Origin: an uncultured Alistipes sp.
GTDB lineage: Bacteria > Bacteroidota > Bacteroidia > Bacteroidales > Rikenellaceae
Direction of reading: 5' to 3'
DNA: 33,870 nucleotides
Assembly (NCBI GenBank): GCA_948442615.1
Contig: CAOJSG010000018.1
Coordinates: 1 to 33,870, forward strand
Shown here piece by piece: positions 30,989 to 33,870 of this stretch (position 1 is the stretch's first letter; every line of letters begins with the position of its first letter). The notes beneath the pieces were generated by a model, which had not been told where the DNA came from, ran no database searches, and saw only the letters and a program-made list of their open reading frames with translations. The position numbers were made by a program, and so were the translations under genes.

Positions 30989-32854
30989 TCAGCGTTTTAT
31001 CACCGATTCGATACGCGAGATCAGTTCGACCCCTTCGGCATACACGTCGTTCATCCGCACCTCGGCGGCCGGCGAATACTGCGCCTCGTCGCAACGGGTG
31101 ATGATCTCCGTGAAACTCTGCGCCTCTTCCGGCGCCACGCCGCGCTTCTGCAGCTCCTCGCGCACGTTCTCCTTCGTAAGGTTCGCCACGGGGATGTTGA
31201 ACTTGTCGCTCACATAGCCCCACAGCGCCCGCAGCATCTCCTCGTAAAAGGCGCGGCGATTCTGCGCCTCCATGTGGCGTTTGGCCGTCCGGAACCGCTG
31301 CACGGCGACCTTGTTGGCCCGCTTGCCGCGCACGAGCGCCGCATTCTGCGCGTCGCGGATCCGCTTGCGCAGGGCGACGAACGCTGCGACGAACACCCCT
31401 GCCACAACGGCCAGCAGCATGAAATAGGTCCGACCGAGGAAGAACGGGCGTCCGTCCCGGCGCAGCTGCGCGCCGCCCAGCTTGATGAAGCGGATGTCCT
31501 GTCCCAGCAGACGGACCTCCTCCTTCGACATGCCGCGCCCCTGCATCACCACCGCCTCGCCGCCGGACTCCGTATCGGGCATGATCTCCAGCACGAGCGG
31601 TTTGGAGGAGAGCGTGACGTACTGCATCCGCTCGGGCGAGAAATAGGTGAACTCCACGGGATCGATCTCGTAGGTGCCGTCGGCCCGCGCGATGAACGGA
31701 TATTCGAACTGCCGGTAGCCCGTCGCGCCGGCCGCCGACGTATGGATCGACTCGGTCGTCTTCACGTTGTACTGCTCGAACGACCCGGGAAGCGTCAGCT
31801 TGGGCGCCTGCACGAAGGTAAGGTTGCCCGTACCCGAGATCTTCACCGTGTAGGTCGCGGCCGAGTTGGCCGCCAGGCGGTCGGGCAGCGGCGTCGTCTC
31901 CAGCGTGAAGCGCCCCACGGCGCCGCTGAAGCTCGCAGGAGCGCCCGCGGGCAGCTCCTTGACCGTGACCTCGATCTTCTGGCTCTGGAGTTTGCGGGGC
32001 ACGTTGTAGAATTCGGGACCGCCGCCGAACCCGAACGGGTCCATGTTGCGCGGACTCTGCACCACGACGCGCGCCACGGCGGTGACCTCCGCCGGATCGA
32101 TGACCAGCTTGCCCGCCTGCTGCGGATAGAGCAGGTACTCCTTGGCCACCATCGTCTCGTAGATCTTGCCGTCGAGCGTTTCTCGGCTGCGCACCGGATT
32201 GTCCGACGTCAGCTCCTGCGCCCAGAACCCGTTGAACGAAGGGAACCGGACGGATTCGAACCCCACGATGTCCACCCGCTGGTAGAGCTTGAAGACCACG
32301 CGCAGCGGTTCGCCCTTGTAGACCGACGACCGCGAGACGCTCGCACGCAGCAGAATGTCGTCCGACGCGACGCGCGCCTGCGCATCGCCCTGCGGCTGCC
32401 TCGGCTCCGTACGCGTCCGGTCGTCGGTACCGCTGCCGGCACCGCTGCCGGCAGCCTCGTCGATCACCTCGATCAGCACTGGCTCCGTCCGATAGGTCGT
32501 CCCGTCCACCGCGATTTCGGCCGCACCCACGGTCACGTTGCCCGCCGCACGGGGCAGCAGCACGTAGGTGATCGTGTAGTTCACGCTCTTGGTCATCGAT
32601 CCGTTGACGATCTGGATCGAGGAACCGCGCGAGACGGCAGGCCCCGCCAGCACGTCGAAACCGTCGAACGCGGGCGCCGCGAACGAATCCTCGTCGGGCT
32701 TGGCGTTCAGCGCGAACTCCATGCGGAAAGGCTCGCCGGCGGCCACCGCCAGCGGGGAATTGGCCTCGAACACGACCTTCTCGGCACCGCGTGCCGCGAC
32801 GAAGGCCGCAAGGCCGAACAGCGTCAGAATTATTTTCGCAACTAAATCTCTCAT
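30989..32854 (-). CDS. batD: BatD protein
   Basis: 621 residues from the ATG at 32854, which begins a signal peptide (MRDLVAKIILTLFGLAAFVAARGA). An in-frame ATG 27 bases further upstream is possible but would add a polar tail to the signal. The protein is mainly periplasmic beta-rich repeats, with a family start EKVVFEANSPLAVAAGEPFRMEFALNAK, SDDILLRASVSRSSVYKGEPLRVVFKLYQ in the middle, and one membrane helix near residues 474-496 (YFMLLAVVAGVFVAAFVAL). A basic cytoplasmic C-terminal region of ~125 residues follows (RRAFYEEMLRALWGYVSDKFNIP). A Gly/Ser/Asp-rich linker lies around 135-160. This matches BatD of bat operons. It is preceded on the same strand by fumarase, with 70 bases between, and followed by batE. 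Confidence 0.9.
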   Translation of the reverse strand: MRDLVAKIILTLFGLAAFVAARGAEKVVFEANSPLAVAAGEPFRMEFALNAKPDEDSFAAPAFDGFDVLAGPAVSRGSSIQIVNGSMTKSVNYTITYVLLPRAAGNVTVGAAEIAVDGTTYRTEPVLIEVIDEAAGSGAGSGTDDRTRTEPRQPQGDAQARVASDDILLRASVSRSSVYKGEPLRVVFKLYQRVDIVGFESVRFPSFNGFWAQELTSDNPVRSRETLDGKIYETMVAKEYLLYPQQAGKLVIDPAEVTAVARVVVQSPRNMDPFGFGGGPEFYNVPRKLQSQKIEVTVKELPAGAPASFSGAVGRFTLETTPLPDRLAANSAATYTVKISGTGNLTFVQAPKLTLPGSFEQYNVKTTESIHTSAAGATGYRQFEYPFIARADGTYEIDPVEFTYFSPERMQYVTLSSKPLVLEIMPDTESGGEAVVMQGRGMSKEEVRLLGQDIRFIKLGGAQLRRDGRPFFLGRTYFMLLAVVAGVFVAAFVALRKRIRDAQNAALVRGKRANKVAVQRFRTAKRHMEAQNRRAFYEEMLRALWGYVSDKFNIPVANLTKENVREELQKRGVAPEEAQSFTEIITRCDEAQYSPAAEVRMNDVYAEGVELISRIESVIKR

Positions 32855-32924
32855 CGGGTTACACGTCTCCCTAATCGACATCTACAACGCAAATTCCACT
32901 CCGTTAGTATGCGGACGGAGACGG

Positions 32925-33869
32925 TCAGTGCTTGAAGTCGGCGAAAAAGTCGTTGCCCTTGTCGTCGACGATGATGAACGCCGGGAAATTCTCGACGTAG
33001 ATCTTGCGCACGGCCTCCATGCCCAGCTCGGGGAAGTCGACCACCTCGACCGATTTGATCGAGTTCTTGGCCAGGATCGCCGCCGGACCGCCGATCGAGC
33101 CCAGGTAGAAGCCGCCGTTGGCCTTGCAGGCGTCGGTCACGGCCTGCGAGCGGTTGCCCTTGGCCACCATGACCATCGAACCGCCGTGTTTCTGGAACAG
33201 GTCGACGTAGGGGTCCATGCGTCCGGCCGTCGTCGGACCGAACGAGCCCGAAGCCATGCCGCTCGGCGTCTTGGCCGGCCCGGCGTAGTAGACCGGGTGC
33301 TTCCTGAAGTATTCGGGCATGGGCTTGCCTTCGTCGAGCATCTGCTTGATGCGGGCGTGCGCGATGTCGCGTGCGACGATCAGCGTGCCCCGCAGGTTCA
33401 GCCGGGTCTTGATCGGGTATTTCGTCAGGATGGCGCGCACCTTGTCCATGCCCTCGTCGAGGTCGATGTCGACCGCCGGCGACATGGCCGGAGCCTCGGC
33501 CGGCAGGAACCGCGCGGGATTCTTCTCCAGCTGCTCCAGGAAGATGCCCTCCTCGGTGATCTTGGCCTTGATGTTGCGGTCGGCCGAGCAGCTCACGCCG
33601 ATCGCCACGGGGCACGACGCCGCATGGCGCGGCGCGCGGATCACGCGCACGTCGTGCACGAGGTACTTGCCGCCGAACTGGGCGCCGACGCCGCTCTCGC
33701 GGCAGATCTTCAGCACCTTCTCCTCCCATTCGAGGTCGCGGAAGCAGCGGCCGCCCTCGTTGCCCGAGGTGGGCAGCTCGTCGAGGTAGCCGGCCGAAGC
33801 CTTCTTGACCGTCGAGAGGCACATTTCGGCCGACGTGCCGCCGATGCAGAGCGCCAGGTGGTAGGGCGG
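32925..33869 (-). CDS. Fumarate hydratase class I, C-terminal part (5' truncated by window edge)
   Basis: The last 314 codons of an iron-sulfur (FumA/FumB-type) fumarase, which interconverts malate and fumarate in the cytoplasm. It follows Escherichia coli FumA closely as I remember that sequence: [15 protein letters not shown] at the edge, [28 protein letters not shown] sequence, [20 protein letters not shown] (which holds one of the cluster cysteines), [66 protein letters not shown] and [15 protein letters not shown]. It ends FKH without the Cys-containing tail of the E. coli enzymes. The missing ~220 N-terminal residues include the other cluster ligands. The enzyme is oxygen-sensitive, as fits an anaerobe. 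Confidence 0.95.
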   Translation of the reverse strand, partial: PPYHLALCIGGTSAEMCLSTVKKASAGYLDELPTSGNEGGRCFRDLEWEEKVLKICRESGVGAQFGGKYLVHDVRVIRAPRHAASCPVAIGVSCSADRNIKAKITEEGIFLEQLEKNPARFLPAEAPAMSPAVDIDLDEGMDKVRAILTKYPIKTRLNLRGTLIVARDIAHARIKQMLDEGKPMPEYFRKHPVYYAGPAKTPSGMASGSFGPTTAGRMDPYVDLFQKHGGSMVMVAKGNRSQAVTDACKANGGFYLGSIGGPAAILAKNSIKSVEVVDFPELGMEAVRKIYVENFPAFIIVDDKGNDFFADFKH

Positions 33870-33870
33870 G

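Noticed and set aside
1..33870. tRNA, rRNA, transposase, integrase or phage genes
   Set aside because: None was recognised on either strand; composition and gene content look uniformly chromosomal.

Overview
The window is chromosomal DNA from a high-GC (about 65% by eye) member of the Bacteroidota, most like Alistipes. The evidence is a SusC/SusD pair, BACON-domain lipoproteins, a META lipoprotein, batD/batE, and promoters of the Bacteroidota type (-33 TTTG and -7 TAnnTTTG) in place of the usual -35/-10. Coding density is high. The base composition also produces very long antisense open frames, which I treat as shadows. I see no rRNA, tRNA, transposase, phage gene or CRISPR array.

Layout. 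1-2524 (+): the 3' part of tyrS, folB (with a terminator), and an NSS-family sodium symporter. 2743-19450 (+): the centre of interest. A clear promoter precedes glpD (glycerol-3-phosphate dehydrogenase). After a 328-base gap with a second, weaker promoter and two dyads comes a closely spaced run of seven genes: glpT (glycerol-3-phosphate/phosphate antiporter), a secreted calcineurin-like phosphoesterase, a second phosphoesterase that is a lipoprotein, an 884-residue BACON lipoprotein, SusC, SusD, and a 565-residue BACON lipoprotein. The two BACON lipoproteins flank SusC/SusD and share a C-terminal module of about 210 residues. 19399-20606: a convergent gap with a 7-base degenerate repeat and hairpins, then a META lipoprotein (-) diverging from ridA (+). 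20852-24872: class II (B12-dependent) ribonucleotide reductase and an OmpA-family porin. 25055-26430 (-): DUF721/DciA-like gene and recF, divergent from a TPR membrane protein and ribH (26561-27844, +). 28237-33870 (-): mdh, recR, batE, batD and the 3' part of a class I fumarase.

How the genes may work together. My reading of the central locus is a surface-to-cytoplasm route for phosphoglycerol compounds. Surface lipoproteins bind and cut a glycerophospho-containing ligand, SusC/SusD import the products, the periplasmic phosphoesterase releases glycerol-3-phosphate, GlpT carries it across the inner membrane, and GlpD oxidises it to dihydroxyacetone phosphate. The ligand (phospholipid headgroup, glycerophosphodiester or teichoic-acid fragment) is inferred and not shown by sequence. 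No glycoside hydrolase, GlpQ-type phosphodiesterase, ECF sigma/anti-sigma pair or hybrid two-component regulator lies in the window. The malate dehydrogenase and fumarase at the right end fit the reductive succinate branch typical of gut Bacteroidota.
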